Assembly: GCA_937997355.1 (NCBI GenBank)
Contig: CALKTZ010000877.1
Location: 1-5,118, forward strand
DNA: 5,118 nucleotides
From: an uncultured Planctomycetales bacterium
GTDB taxonomy: Bacteria; Planctomycetota; Planctomycetia; Isosphaerales; Isosphaeraceae
Direction: 5' to 3'
The notes below the pieces were generated by a model. It was not told where the DNA came from. It saw only the letters and a list, made by a program, of their open reading frames with translations, and ran no database searches. Positions 4,786 to 5,118 of the stretch are shown one piece after another (the stretch's first letter is position 1; each line of letters opens with the position of its first letter). The translations under genes and the position numbers were made by a program.

Positions 4786-5118
4786 TCAATTTCGGACCGA
4801 GGTTTTCCGCGCCGATCCCTTTCTGGTATAACGACTTAGGCGTTGATCGTCGGGGATCGAATTGTCTGAACCTTGGGGGGATGGATGATGCGGCCGGGCG
4901 AGCCCGAAGATCCCCATCCGAGGGATTTCCGGCTCGGCATGCGTGCGGAGGGTCGGCGACGGCGTCCCGTTCCCGAGATCGACGGCGCGGCTGGTGGGGA
5001 CAGTGAGCGAGGTCGGGGCCGTCGGGGCCGTCATGGCGATGGCGTCGATCGTTTCCGCGCCGAGGCGGTCGAGCGCGCCGGCGAGTTTTTCGATGCGTGC
5101 AGCCAGGCCGTCATAGGC
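4786..5118 (-). CDS. C-terminal part of an unidentified protein (5' end outside the window)
   Basis: The minus-strand frame is open from the window edge to TGA 4788-4786, giving 110 residues. The first part, AYDGLAARIEKLAGALDRLG (1-20), looks like a genuine amphipathic helix with heptad-like Leu/Ile/Ala spacing and strong GC preference at third positions. A Thr/Ala/Pro-rich linker follows, including a 9-base direct repeat (5012-5020, 5021-5029) that encodes Thr-Ala-Pro. The last 40 or so residues are basic and low-complexity, with weaker codon bias, so the original C-terminus may have been altered or simply be disordered. The internal ATG at 5034 is unlikely to be the start. The opposite strand has an open frame from ATG 4885 to the edge, but it is Arg/Gly-rich with poorer codon bias, so I regard it as a shadow. 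I do not recognise the family. Confidence 0.5.
   Translation of the reverse strand, partial: AYDGLAARIEKLAGALDRLGAETIDAIAMTAPTAPTSLTVPTSRAVDLGNGTPSPTLRTHAEPEIPRMGIFGLARPHHPSPQGSDNSIPDDQRLSRYTRKGSARKTSVRN

Noticed and set aside
4885..5118. Plus-strand frame open to the window edge
   Set aside because: Arg/Gly-rich and with weaker third-position GC bias than the minus-strand frame, so it is probably a shadow. It cannot be fully excluded without the flanking sequence.

Overview
The window looks like chromosomal DNA of a GC-rich planctomycete, possibly from the Isosphaeraceae or a relative. This is an inference from gene content: a secreted formylglycine-generating-enzyme-like (FGE/SUMF1) domain protein, a Tat-exported Gfo/Idh/MocA oxidoreductase, a PEP-CTERM protein, and a small secreted helical protein of a type I associate with planctomycetes. 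There are no rRNA or tRNA genes, mobile elements or CRISPR arrays that I can see.

Layout. Positions 1-447 hold no convincing gene and form the leader of a small plus-strand gene (448-852) for a secreted, helix-rich 134-residue protein. Converging on it from the right is a minus-strand series. It begins with an uncharacterised PEP-CTERM protein (3235-3936), followed by a Tat-signal Gfo/Idh/MocA oxidoreductase (1853-2977) and a secreted FGE-like protein (942-1730). Positions 3937-4785 have no supported gene but contain an AT-rich stretch with several dyads. At the right edge the C-terminal part of another minus-strand gene probably enters (4786-5118).

The most notable observation is in the FGE-like gene. 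Its reading frame meets a TGA at 942-944, exactly where the family normally has the Cys of its C-terminal Cys-Arg-Ser/Ala-Ala signature. The same frame then continues for 27 codons that encode the rest of the family's C-terminus, including an intact Gly-Phe-Arg-Val-Val motif, and ends at TAG 858-860. It is therefore a fresh nonsense mutation, a sequencing error or, less likely, a recoded codon. Two neighbouring genes end in TGA, so general reassignment of TGA is unlikely.

Regulatory signals are the other theme. The Shine-Dalgarno of the small plus-strand gene lies inside an 8-bp inverted repeat. The Shine-Dalgarno of the FGE-like gene directly abuts a long interrupted hairpin. A strong hairpin separates the PEP-CTERM gene from the oxidoreductase gene. 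All four main gene products are predicted to be exported, so the locus looks devoted to envelope or extracellular functions. I see no direct evidence that they form one pathway, and no clearly novel multi-gene system.
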